A stretch of 64,000 bases of DNA from Heracleum sosnowskyi (Eukaryota; Streptophyta; Magnoliopsida; Apiales; Apiaceae). A program made the translations under genes and the position numbers. Shown here one piece after another: positions 50,170 to 62,595 of this stretch; position 1 is the first letter of the stretch; each line of letters opens with the position of its first letter. The DNA lies in NCBI GenBank assembly GCA_030848705.1, contig CM061238.1:60427133-60491132 (forward strand). The letters run 5' to 3'. The notes under the pieces were generated by a model that worked only from the letters and a program-made list of their open reading frames with translations, was not told where the DNA came from and searched no databases.

Positions 50170-51846
50170 GGCACGGACAGCTCCAAATGAAGTTTTCTGT
50201 AATTCTATAAACCCATAGGGTCAAACTACGAGAAAATATCCACAAAATGGCCCGCTTCAATTTTTCCCCATTTTCCTTGTAAGCTCCCTTTAGAGGTAAA
50301 CGTAATTGGGCGTCCCTTGGTATCTGCTCCGATTCAGGCACGGACAGCTCCAAATGAAGTTTTCTGTAATTCTATAAACCCATAGGGTCAAACTACGAGA
50401 AAATATCCACAAAATTGCCCGCTTCAATTTTTCCCCATTTTCCATGTTTAGCTCCCTTTATAGGTAACCGTAATCGGGCGTCCCCTGGTATGTGCTCCGA
50501 TTCAGGCACAGACAGCTTCAAATGAAGTTTTCTGCAATTCTATAAACCCATAGGGTCAAACTACGAGAAAATATCCACAAAATGGCCCGCTTCAATTTTT
50601 CCCCATTTTCCTTGTATAGCTCCCTTTATAGGTAAACGTAATCGGGCGTCCCTTGGTATCTGCTCCGATTCAGTCACGGACAGCTCCAAATGAAGTTTTC
50701 TGTAATTCTATAAACCCATAGGGTCAAACTACGAGAAAATATCCACAAAATGGACCGCTTCAATTTTCCCCCATTTTCCTTGTATAGCTCCCTTTAGAGG
50801 TAAACGTAATCGGGCGTCCCCTGGTATCTGCTCCGATTCAGGCACGGACAGCTCCAAATGAAGTTTTCTGTAATTCTATAAATCCATAGGGTCAAACTAC
50901 GAGAAAATATACACAAAATGTCCCGCTTCAATTTCCCCCCATTTTCCTTGTATAGCTCCCTTTAGAGGTAAACGTAATCGGGCGTCCCCTGGTATCTGCT
51001 CCGATTCAGGCACGGACGGCTCCAAATGAAGTTTTCTGTAATTCTATAAACCCATAGGGACAAACTACGAGAAAATATCCACAAAATGGCCCGCTTCAAT
51101 TTTCCCCCATTTTCCTTGTATAGCTCCCTTTAGAGGTAAACGTAATCGGGCGTCCCCTGGTATCTGCTCCGATTCAGGCACGGACAGCTCCAAATGAAGT
51201 TTTCTGTAATTCTATAAACCCATAGGGTCAAACTACGAGAAAATATCCACAAAATGGCCTGCTTCAATTTTTCCCCATTTTCCTTGTACAGCCCTTTAGA
51301 GGTAAACGTAATCGGGCATCCCCTGGTATCTGCTCCGATTCAGGCACGGACAGCTCCAAATGAAGTTTTCTGTAATTCTATAAACCCATAGGGTCAAACT
51401 ACGAGAAAATATCCACAAAATGGCCCGCTTCAATTTTTCCCCATTTTCCTTGTATAGCTCCCTTTATAGGTAAACGTAATCGGGCGTCCCCTGGTATCTG
51501 CTCCGATTCAGGCACGGACAGCTCCAAATGAAGTTTTCGGTAATTCTATAAACCCATATGGTCAAACTACGAGAAAATATCCACAAAATGGCTCGCTTCA
51601 ATTTTTTCCCATTTTCCATGTATAGCTCCCTTTATAGGTAAACGTAATCGGGCATCCCCTGGTATGTGCTCCGATTCAGGCACAGACAGCTTCAAATGAA
51701 GTTTTCTGCAATTCTATAAACCCATAGGGTCAAACTACGAGAAAATATCCACAAAATGGCCCGCTTCAATTTTTCCCCATTTTCCTTGTATAGCTCCCTT
51801 TAGAGGTAAACGTAATCGGGCGTCCCCTAGTATCTGCTCCGATCCA
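50170..51846 (+). repeat. 10-monomer HOR, copy 2
   Basis: 1677 bp, matching 46143-47819 monomer for monomer at an offset of 4027 bp, including 'ccatgttta' with 'taaccg', 'cagtcac' and the 166-bp K. Minor differences are 'aattggg' in the first monomer, 'ggacggctcc' at 51009 and 'atatacac' where copy 1 has 'atttacac'. Confidence 0.91.
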
Positions 51847-54029
51847 GGCACGGACATCTCCAAATGAAGTTTTCTGTAATTCTATAAACCCATAGGGTCA
51901 AACTACGAGAAAATATCCACAAAATGGCCCGCTTCAATTTTTCCCCATTTTCCTTGTAAGCTCCCTTTAGAGGTAAACGTAATCGGGCGTCCCTTGGTAT
52001 CTGCTCTGATTCAAGCACGGACAGCTCCAAATGAAGTTTTCTGTAATTCTATAAACCCATAGGGTCAAACTACGAGAAAATATCCACAAAATTGCCCGCT
52101 TCAATTTTTTCCCCATTTTCCATGTATAGCTCCCTTTATAGGTAACCGTAATCGGGCGTCCCCTGGTATGTGCTCCGATTCAGGCACAGACAGCTTCAAA
52201 TGAAGTTTTTTGCAATTCTATAAACCCATAGGGTCAAACTACGAGAAAATATCCACAAAATGGCCCCTTCAATTTTTCCCCATTTTCCTTGTATAGCTCC
52301 CTTTATAGGTAAACGTAATCGGGCGTCCCCTGGTATCTGCTCCGATTCAGGCACGGACAGCTCCAAATGAAGTTTTCTGTAATTCTATAAACCCATAGGG
52401 TCAAACTACGAGAAAATATCCACAAAATGGACCGCTTCAATTTTCCCCCATTTTCCTTGTATAGCTCCCTTTAGAGGTAAACGTAATCGGGCGTCCCCTG
52501 GTATCTGCTCCGATTCAGGCACGGACAGCTCCAAATGAAGTTTTCTGTAATTCTATAAATCCATAGGGTCAAACTATGAGAAAATATACACAAAATGTCC
52601 CGCTTCAATTTCCCCCCATTTTCCTTGTATAGCTCCCTTTAGAGGTAAACGTAATCGGGCGTCCCCTGGTATCTGCTCCGATTCAGGCACGGACAGCTCC
52701 AAATGAAGTTTTCTGTAATTCTATAAACCCATAGGGTCAAACTACGAGAAAATATCCACAAAATGGCCCGCTTCAATTTTTCCCCATTTTCCTTGTATAG
52801 CTCCCTTTATAGGTAAACGTAATCGGGCGTCCCCTGGTATGTGCTCCGATTCAGGCACGGACAACTTCAAATGAAGTTTTTTGCAATTCTATAAACCCAT
52901 AGGGTCAAACTACGAGAAAATATCCACAAAATGGCCCGCTTCAATTTTTCCCCATTTTCCTTGTATAGCTCCCTTTAGAGGTAAACGTAATCGGGCGTCC
53001 CCTGGTATCTGCTCCGATTCAGGCACAGACAGCTTCAAATGAAGTTTTCTACAATTCTATAAACCTATAGGGTCAAACTACGAGAAAATATCCAAAAAAT
53101 GGCCCGCTTCAAATTTTCCCCATTTTCCTTGTATAGCTCCCTTTATAGGTAAACGTAATCGGGCGTCCCCTGGTATCTGCTCCGATTCAGGCACGGACAG
53201 CTCCAAATGAAGTTTTCTGCAATTCTATAAACCCATAGGGTCAAACTACGAGAAAATATCCACAAAATGGCCTGCTTCAATTTTTCCCCATTTTCCTTGT
53301 ACAGCTCCCTTTAGAGGTAAACGTAATCGGGCATCCCCTGGTATCTGCTCCGATTCAGGCACGGACAGCTCCAAATGAAGTTTTCTGTAATTCTATAAAC
53401 CCATAGGGTCAAACTACGAGAAAATATCCACAAAATGGCCCGCTTCAATTTTTCCCCATTTTCCTTGTATAGCTCCCTTTATAGGTAAACGTAATCGGGC
53501 GTCCCCTGGTATGTGCTCCGATTCAGGCACGGACAACTTCAAATGAAGTTTTTTGCAATTCTATAAACCCATAGGGTCAAACTACGAGAAAATATCCACA
53601 AAATGGCCCGCTTCAATTTTTCCCCATTTTCCTTGTATAGCTCCCTTTAGAGGTAAACGTAATCGGGCGTCCCCTGGTATCTGCTCCGATTCAGGCACAG
53701 ACAGCTTCAAATGAAGTTTTCTACAATTCTATAAACCTATAGGGTCAAACTACGAGAAAATATCCAAAAAATGGCCCGCTTCAAATTTTCCCCATTTTCC
53801 TTGTATAGCTCCCTTTATAGGTAAACGTAATCGGGCGTCCCCTGGTATCTGCTCCGATTCAGGCACGGACAGCTCCAAATGAAGTTTTCTGCAATTCTAT
53901 AAACCCATAGGGTCAAACTACGAGAAAATATCCACAAAATGGTCCACTTCAATTTTTCCCCATTTTCCTTGTATAGCTCCCTTTAGAGGTAAACGTAATC
54001 GGGCGACCCCTAGTATCTGCTCCGATCCA
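51847..54029 (+). repeat. 13-monomer unit with a 4-monomer internal duplication
   Basis: 2183 bp. It starts like the 10-mer (T113-deleted, 'attgccc', 'cagacagcttc', N, O) and then switches to E, 'ggacaacttc', and an A-like monomer with 'aaacctatag' and 'ccaaaaaatgg'. The four monomers 52686-53357 are repeated at 53358-54029 (672 bp apart); the fourth differs, being G/K-like in the first copy and 'ggtccac' in the second. Monomer 52014 is 169 bp (T6C4) and 52183 is 167 bp ('ggccccttc'). Confidence 0.87.
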
Positions 54030-56044
54030 GGCACGGACAGCTCCAAATGAAGTTTTCTGTAATTCTATAAACCCATAGGGTCAAACTACGAGAAAATATC
54101 CACAAAATGGCCCGCTTCAATTTTCCCCCATTTTCCTTGTAAGCTCCCTTTAGAGGTAAACGTAATCGGGCGTCCCTTGGTATCTGCTCCGATTCAGGCA
54201 CGGACAGCTCCAAATGAAGTTTTCTGTAATTCTATAAACCCACAGGGTCAAACTACGAGAAAATATCCACAAAATTGCCCGCTTCAATTTTTCCCCATTT
54301 TCCATGTATAGCTCCCTTTATAGGTAACCGTAATCGGCCGTCCCCTGGTATGTGCTCCGATTCAGGCACAGACAGGTTCAAATGAAGTTTTTTGCAATTC
54401 TATAAACCCATAGGGTCAAACTACGAGAAAATATCCACAAAATGGCCCGCTTCAATTTTTCCCCATTTTCCTTGTATAGCTCCCTTTATAGGTAAACGTA
54501 ATCGGGCGTCCCCTGGTATCTGCTCCGATTCAGGCACGGACAGCTCCAAATGAAGTTTTCTGTACTTCTATAAACCCATAGGGTCAAACTACGAGAAAAT
54601 ATCCACAAAATGGACCGCTTCAATTTTCCCCCATTTTCCTTGTATAGCTCCCTTTAGAGGTAAACGTAATCGGGCGTCCCCTGGTATCTGCTCCGATTCA
54701 GGCACGGACAGCTCCAAATGAAGTTTTCTGTAATTCTATAAATCCATAGGGTCAAACTACGAGAAAATATACACAAAATGTCCCGCTTCAATTTCCCCCC
54801 ATTTTCCTTGTATAGCTCCCTTTAGAGGTAAACGTAATCGGGCGTCCCCTGGTATCTGCTCCGATTCAGGCACGGACAGCTCCAAATGAAGTTTTCTGTA
54901 ATTCTATAAACCCATAGGGTCAAACTATGAGAAAATATACACAAAATGTCCCGCTTCAATTTCCCCCCATTTTCCTTGTATAGCTCCCTTTAGAGGTAAA
55001 CGTAATCGGGCGTCCCCTGGTATCTGCTCCGATTCAGGCACGGACAGCTCCAAATGAAGTTTTCTGTAATTCTATAAACCCATAGGGTCAAACTACGAGA
55101 AAATATCCACAAAATGGCCCGCTTCAATTTTCCCCCATTTTCCTTGTATAGCTCCCTTTAGAGGTAAACGTAATCGGGCGTCCCCTGGTATCTGCTCCGA
55201 TTCAGGCACGGACAGCTCCAAATGAAGTTTTCTGTAATTCTATAAACCCATAGGGTCAAACTACGAGAAAATATCCACAAAATGGCCTGCTTCAATTTTT
55301 CCCCATTTTCCTTGTACAGCTCCCTTTAGAGGTAAACGTAATCGGGCATCCCCTGGTATCTGCTCCGATTCAGGCACGGACAGCTCCAAATGAAGTTTTC
55401 TGTAATTCTATAAACCCATAGGGTCAAACTACGAGAAAATATCCACAAAATGGCCCGCTTCAATTTTTCCCCATTTTCCTTGTATAGCTCCCTTTATAGG
55501 TAAACGTAATCGGGCGTCCCCTGGTATGTGCTCCGATTCAGGCACGGACAACTTCAAATGAAGTTTTCTGCAATTCTATAAACCCATAGGGTCAAACTAC
55601 GAGAAAATATCCACAAAATGGCCCGCTTCAATTTTTCCCCATTTTCCTTGTATAGCTCCCTTTAGAGGTAAACGTAATCGGGCGTCCCCTGGTATCTGCT
55701 CCGATTCAGGCACAGACAGCTTCAAATGAAGTTTTCTACAATTCTATAAACCTATAGGGTCAAACTACGAGAAAATATCCAAAAAATGACCCGCTTCAAA
55801 TTTTCCCCATTTTCCTTGTATAGCTCCCTTTATAGGTAAACGTAATCGGGCGTCCCCTGGTATCTGCTCCGATTCAGGCACGGACAGCTCCAAATGAAGT
55901 TTTCTGCAATTCTATAAACCCATAGGGTCAAACTACGAGAAAATATCCACAAAATGGCCCACTTCAATTTTTCCCCATTTTCCTTGTATAGCTCCCTTTA
56001 GAGGTAAACGTAATCGGGCGACCCCTAGTATCTGCTCCGATCCA
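54030..56044 (+). repeat. 12-monomer unit with T113-deleted start
   Basis: 2015 bp. Order: T113-deleted; 'attgccc' with 'cggccgtcc'; 'cagacaggttc'; N; O; an O/C mosaic with 'ctatgag' at 54869; C; K'; E; 'ggacaacttc'; 'cagacagcttc' with 'aaacctatag'; G-like ending 'gcgacccctag'. It shares its first five and last four types with the preceding 13-mer and inserts a C-K' step. Confidence 0.86.
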
Positions 56045-56547
56045 GGCACGGACAGCTCCAAATGAAGTTTTCTGTAATTCTATAAACCCATAGGGTCAAA
56101 CTACGAGAAAATATCCACAAAATGGCCCGCTTCAATTTTCCCCCATTTTCCTTGTAAGCTCCCTTTAGAGGTAAACGTAATCGAGCATCCCTTGGTATCT
56201 GCTCCGATTCAGGCACGGACAGCTCCAAATGAAGTTTTCTGTAATTCTATAAACCCATAGGGTCAAACTACGAGAAAATATCCACAAAATTGCCCGCTTC
56301 AATTTTTCCCCATTTTCCATGTATAGCTCCCTTTATAGGTAACCGTAATCGGCCGTCCCCTGGTATGTGCTCCGATTCAGGCACAGACAGCTTCAAATGA
56401 AGTTTTTTGCAATTCTATAAACCCATAGGGTCAAACTACGAGAAAATATCCACAAAATGGCCCGCTTCAATTTTTCCCCATTTTCCTTGTATAGCTCCCT
56501 TTATAGGTAAACGTAATCGGGCGTCCCCTGGTATCTGCTCCGATTCA
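56045..56547 (+). repeat. Last T113-deleted monomer and two followers
   Basis: Monomer 56045-56211 is the last T113-deleted copy; it ends 'cgagcatccctt'. It is followed by the 'attgccc'/'cggccgtcc' monomer at 56212 and a 'cagacagcttc' monomer with 'ttttttgc' at 56380. These three match 54030-54532 at an offset of 2015 bp and lead into the 13-mer. Confidence 0.86.
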
Positions 56548-59500
56548 GGCACGGACAGCTCCAAATGAAGTTTTCTGTAATTCTATAAACCCATAGGGTC
56601 AAACTACGAGAAAATATCCACAAAATGGACCGCTTCAATTTTCCCCCATTTTCCTTGTATAGCTCCCTTTAGAGGTAAACGTAATCGGGCGTCCCCTGGT
56701 ATCTGCTCCGATTCAGGCACGGACAGCTCCAAATGAAGTTTTCTGTAATTCTATAAATCCATAGGGTCAATCTACGAGAAAATATACACAAAATGTCCCG
56801 CTTCAATTTCCCCCCATTTTCCTTGTATAGCTCCCTTTAGAGGTAAACGTAATCGGGCGTCCCCTGGTATCTGCTCCGATTCAGGCACGGACAGCTCCAA
56901 ATGAAGTTTTCTGTAATTCTATAAACCCATAGGGTCAAACTACGAGAAAATATCCACAAAATGGCCCGCTTCAATTTTCCCCCATTTTCCTTGTATAGCT
57001 CCCTTTAGAGGTAAACGTAATCGGGCGTCCCCTGGTATCTGCTCCGATTCAGGCACGGACAGCTCCAAATGAAGTTTTCTGTAATTCTATAAACCCATAG
57101 GGTCAAACTACGAGAAAATATCCACAAAATGGCCTGCTTCAATTTTTCCCCATTTTCCTTGTACAGCTCCCTTTAGAGGTAAACGTAATCGGGCATCCCC
57201 TGGTATCTGCTCCGATTCAGGCACGGACAGCTCCAAATGAAGTTTTCTGTAATTCTATAAACCCATAGGGTCAAACTACGAGAAAATATCCACAAAATGG
57301 CCCGCTTCAATTTTTCCCCATTTTCCTTGTATAGCTCCCTTTATAGGTAAACGTAATCGAGCGTCCCCTGGTATGTGCTCCGATTCAGGCACGGACAACT
57401 TCAAATGAAGTTTTCTGCAATTCTATAAACCCATAGGGTCAAACTACGAGAAAATATCCACAAAATGGCCCGCTTCAATTTTTCCCCATTTTCCTTGTAT
57501 AGCTCCCTTTAGAGGTAAACGTAATCGGGCGTCCCCTGGTATCTGCTCCGATTCAGGCACAGACAGCTTCAAATGAAGTTTTCTACAATTCTATAAACCC
57601 ATAGGGTCAAACTACGAGAAAATATCCAAAAAATGGCCCGCTTCAAATTTTCCCCATTTTCCTTGTATAGCTCCCTTTATAGGTAAACGTAATCGGGCGT
57701 CCCCTGGTATCTGCTCCGATTCAGGCACGGACAGCTCCAAATGAAGTTTTCTGTAATTCTATAAACCCATAGGGTCAAACTACGAGAAAATATCCACAAA
57801 ATGGACCGCTTCAATTTTCCCCCATTTTCCTTGTATAGCTCCCTTTAGAGGTAAACGTAATCGGGCGTCCCCTGGTATCTGCTCCGATTCAGGCACGGAC
57901 AGCTCCAAATGAAGTTTTCTGTAATTCTATAAACCCATAGGGTCAAACTACGAGAAAATATCCACAAAATGGCCCGCTTCAATTTTCCCCCATTTTCCTT
58001 GTATAGCTCCCTTTAGAGGTAAACGTAATCGGGCGTCCCCTGGTATCTGCTCCGATTCAGGCACGGACAGCTCCAAATGAAGTTTTCTGTAATTCTATAA
58101 ATCCATAGGGTCAAACTACGATAAAATATCCACAAAATGGCCCGCTTCAAATTTTCCCCATTTTCCTTGTATAGCTCCCTTTATAGGTAAACGTAATCGG
58201 GCGTCCCCTGGTATCTGCTCCGATTCAGGCACGGACAGCTCCAAATGAAGTTTTCTGCAATTCTATAAACCCATAGGGTCAAACTACGAGAAAATATCCA
58301 CAAAATGGCCCGCTTCAATTTTCCCCCATTTTCCTTGTATAGCTCCCTTTAGAGGTAAACGTAATCGGGCGTCCCCTGGTATCTGCTCCGATTCAGGCAC
58401 AGACAGCTTCAAATGAAGTTTTCTACAATTCTATAAACCCATAGGGTCAAACTACGAGAAAATATCCAAAAAATGGCCCGCTTCAAATTTTCCCCATTTT
58501 CCTTGTATAGCTCCCTTTATAGGTAAACGTAATCGGGCGTCCCCTGGTATCTGCTCCGATTCAGGCACGGACAGCTCCAAATGAAGTTTTCTGCAATTCT
58601 ATAAACCCATAGGGTCAAACTACGAGAAAATATCCACAAAATGGCCCGCTTCAATTTTTCCCCATTTTCCTTGTATAGCTCCCTTTATAGGTAAACGTAA
58701 TCGGGCGTCCCCTGGTATCTGCTCCGATTCAGGCACGGACAGCTCCAAATGAAGTTTTCTGTAATTCTATAAACCCATAGGGTCAAACTACGAGAAAATA
58801 TCCACAAAATGGACCGCTTCAATTTTCCCCCATTTTCCTTGTATAGCTCCCTTTAGAGGTAAACGTAATCGGGCGTCCCCTGGTATCTGCTCCGATTCAG
58901 GCACGGACAGCTCCAAATGAAGTTTTCTGTAATTCTATAAATCCATAGGGTCAATCTACGAGAAAATATACACAAAATGTCCCGCTTCAATTTCCCCCCA
59001 TTTTCCTTGTATAGCTCCCTTTAGAGGTAAACGTAATCGGGCGTCCCCTGGTATCTGCTCCGATTCAGGCACGGACAGCTCCAAATGAAGTTTTCTGTAA
59101 TTCTATAAACCCATAGGGTCAAACTACGAGAAAATATCCACAAAATGGCCCGCTTCAATTTTCCCCCATTTTCCTTGTATAGCTCCCTTTAGAGGTAAAC
59201 GTAATCGGGCGTCCCCTGGTATCTGCTCCGATTCAGGCACGGACAGCTCCAAATGAAGTTTTCTGTAATTCTATAAACCCATAGGGTCAAACTACGAGAA
59301 AATATCCACAAAATGGCCTGCTTCAATTTTTCCCCATTTTCCTTGTACAGCTCCCTTTAGAGGTAAACGTAATCGGGCATCCCCTGGTATCTGCTCCGAT
59401 TCAGGCACGGACAGCTCCAAATGAAGTTTTCTGTAATTCTATAAACCCATAGGGTCAAACTACGAGAAAATATCCACAAAATGGCCCGCTTCAATTTTTC

Positions 59501-60915
59501 CCCATTTTCCTTGTATAGCTCCCTTTATAGGTAAACGTAATCGAGCGTCCCCTGGTATGTGCTCCGATTCAGGCACGGACAACTTCAAATGAAGTTTTCT
59601 GCAATTCTATAAACCCATAGGGTCAAACTACGAGAAAATATCCACAAAATGGCCCGCTTCAATTTTTCCCCATTTTCCTTGTATAGCTCCCTTTAGAGGT
59701 AAACGTAATCGGGCGTCCCCTGGTATCTGCTCCGATTCAGGCACAGACAGCTTCAAATGAAGTTTTCTACAATTCTATAAACCCATAGGGTCAAACTACG
59801 AGAAAATATCCAAAAAATGGCCCGCTTCAAATTTTCCCCATTTTCCTTGTATAGCTCCCTTTATAGGTAAACGTAATCGGGCGTCCCCTGGTATCTGCTC
59901 CGATTCAGGCACGGACAGCTCCAAATGAAGTTTTCTGTAATTCTATAAACCCATAGGGTCAAACTACGAGAAAATATCCACAAAATGGACCGCTTCAATT
60001 TTCCCCCATTTTCCTTGTATAGCTCCCTTTAGAGGTAAACGTAATCGGGCGTCCCCTGGTATCTGCTCCGATTCAGGCACGGACAGCTCCAAATGAAGTT
60101 TTCTGTAATTCTATAAACCCATAGGGTCAAACTACGAGAAAATATCCACAAAATGGCCCGCTTCAATTTTCCCCCATTTTCCTTGTATAGCTCCCTTTAG
60201 AGGTAAACGTAATCGGGCGTCCCCTGGTATCTGCTCCGATTCAGGCACGGACAGCTCCAAATGAAGTTTTCTGTAATTCTATAAATCCATAGGGTCAAAC
60301 TACGATAAAATATCCACAAAATGGCCCGCTTCAAATTTTCCCCATTTTCCTTGTATAGCTCCCTTTATAGGTAAACGTAATCGGGCGTCCCCTGGTATCT
60401 GCTCCGATTCAGGCACGGACAGCTCCAAATGAAGTTTTCTGCAATTCTATAAACCCATAGGGTCAAACTACGAGAAAATATCCACAAAATGGCCCGCTTC
60501 AATTTTCCCCCATTTTCCTTGTATAGCTCCCTTTAGAGGTAAACGTAATCGGGCGTCCCCTGGTATCTGCTCCGATTCAGGCACAGACAGCTTCAAATGA
60601 AGTTTTCTACAATTCTATAAACCCATAGGGTCAAACTACGAGAAAATATCCAAAAAATGGCCCGCTTCAAATTTTCCCCATTTTCCTTGTATAGCTCCCT
60701 TTATAGGTAAACGTAATCGGGCGTCCCCTGGTATCTGCTCCGATTCAGGCACGGACAGCTCCAAATGAAGTTTTCTGCAATTCTATAAACCCATAGGGTC
60801 AAACTACGAGAAAATATCCACAAAATGGCCCGCTTCAATTTTCCCCCATTTTCCTTGTATAGCTCCCTTTAGAGGTAAACGTAATCGGGCGTCCCCTGGT
60901 ATCTGCTCCGATTCA
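56548..60915 (+). repeat. 13-monomer HOR present twice (2184 bp each)
   Basis: Copies 56548-58731 and 58732-60915. Order: N-O-C-K'-E-'ggacaacttc'-'cagacagcttc'-N-C-(O/A mosaic)-G-'cagacagcttc'-G-like. Shared private marks are 'tcaatctac' in O (56716, 58900), 'cgagcgtcc' at the end of E, and 'cgataaaat' in the mosaic (58060, 60244). Only the last monomer differs clearly: 58564 has T5C4 with 'tatagg', 60748 has T4C5 with 'tagagg'. Confidence 0.92.
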
Positions 60916-62595
60916 GGCACGGACAGCTCCAAATGAAGTTTTCTGTAATTCTATAAAACCATAGGGTCAAACTACGAGAAAATATCCACAAAATGGCCCG
61001 TTTCAATTTTCCCCCATTTTCCTTGTATAGCTCCCTTTAGAGGTAAACGTAATCGGGCGTCCCCTGGTATCTGCTCCGATTCAGGCATGGACAGCTCCAA
61101 ATGAAGTTTTCTGTAATTCTATAAACCCATAGGGTCAAACTACGAGAAAATATCCACAAAATGGCCTGCTTCAATTTTTCCCCATTTTCCTTGTACAGCT
61201 CACTTTAGAGGTAAACGTAATCGGGCATCCCCTGGTATCTGCTCCGATTCAGGCACGGACAGCTCCAAATGAAGTTTTCTGTAATTCTATAAACCCATAG
61301 GGTCAAACTACGAGAAAATATCCACAAAATGGACCGCTTCAATTTTCCCCCATTTTCCTTGTATAGCTCCCTTTAGAGGTAAACGTAATCGGGCGTCCCC
61401 TGGTATCTGCTCCGATTCAGGCACGGACAGCTCCAAATGAAGTTTTCTGTAATTCTATAAATCCATAGGGTCAAACTACGATAAAATATACACAAAATGT
61501 CCCGCTTCAATTTCCCCCCATTTTCCTTGTATAGCTCCCTTTAGAGGTAAACGTAATCGGGCGTCCCCTGGTATCTGCTCCGATTCAGGCACGGACAGCT
61601 CCAAATGAAGTTTTCTGTAATTCTATAAACCCATAGGGTCAAACTACGAGAAAATATCCACAAAATGCCCCGCTTCAATTTTCCCCCATTTTCCTTGTAT
61701 AGCTCCCTTTAGAGGTAAACGTAATCGGGCGTCCCCTGGTATCTGCTCCGATTCAGGCACGGACAGCTCCAAATGAAGTTTTCTGTAATTCTATAAACCC
61801 ATAGGGTCAAACTACGAGAAAATATCCACAAAATGGCCTGCTTCAATTTTTCCCCATTTTCCTTGTACAGCTCCCTTTAGAGGTAAACGTAATCGGGCAT
61901 CCCCTGGTATCTGCTCCGATTCAGGCACGGACAGCTCCAAATGAAGTTTTCTGTAATTCTATAAACCCATAGGGTCAAACTATGAGAAAATATCCACAAA
62001 ATGGCCCGCTTCAATTTTTCCCCATTTTCCTTGTATAGCTCCCTTTATAGGTAAACGTAATCGGGCGTCCCCTGGTATGTGCTCCGATTCAGGCACGGAC
62101 AACTTCAAATGAAGTTTTCTGCAATTCTATAAACCCATAGGGTCAAACTACGAGAAAATATCCACAAAATGGCCCGCTTCAATTTTTCCCCATTTTCCTT
62201 GTATAGCTCCCTTTAGAGGTAAACGTAATCGGGCGTCCCCTGGTATCTGCTCCGATTCAGGCACAGACAGCTTCAAATGAAGTTTTCTACAATTCTATAA
62301 ACCCATAGGGTCAAACTACGAGAAAATATCCAAAAAATGGCCCGCTTCAAATTTTCCCCATTTTCCTTGTATAGCTCCCTTTACAGGTAAACGTAATCGG
62401 GCGTCCCCTGGTATCTGCTCCGATTCAGGCACGGACAGCTCCAAATGAAGTTTTCTGCAATTCTATAAACCCATAGGGTCAAACTACGAGAAAATATCCA
62501 CAAAATGGCCCGCTTCAATTTTCCCCCATTTTCCTTGTATAGCTCCCTTTAGAGGTAAACGTAATCGGGCGTCCCCTGGTATCTGCTCCGATTCA
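60916..62595 (+). repeat. 10-monomer unit, copy 1
   Basis: 1680 bp. It begins with a monomer carrying 'ataaaaccatagg' and then K preceded by 'ggcatgg'. N, O (with 'cgataaaata'), C, K', E, 'ggacaacttc', 'cagacagcttc' and G follow. The opening pair recurs at 62596 and 62764, exactly 1680 bp later. Confidence 0.87.
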
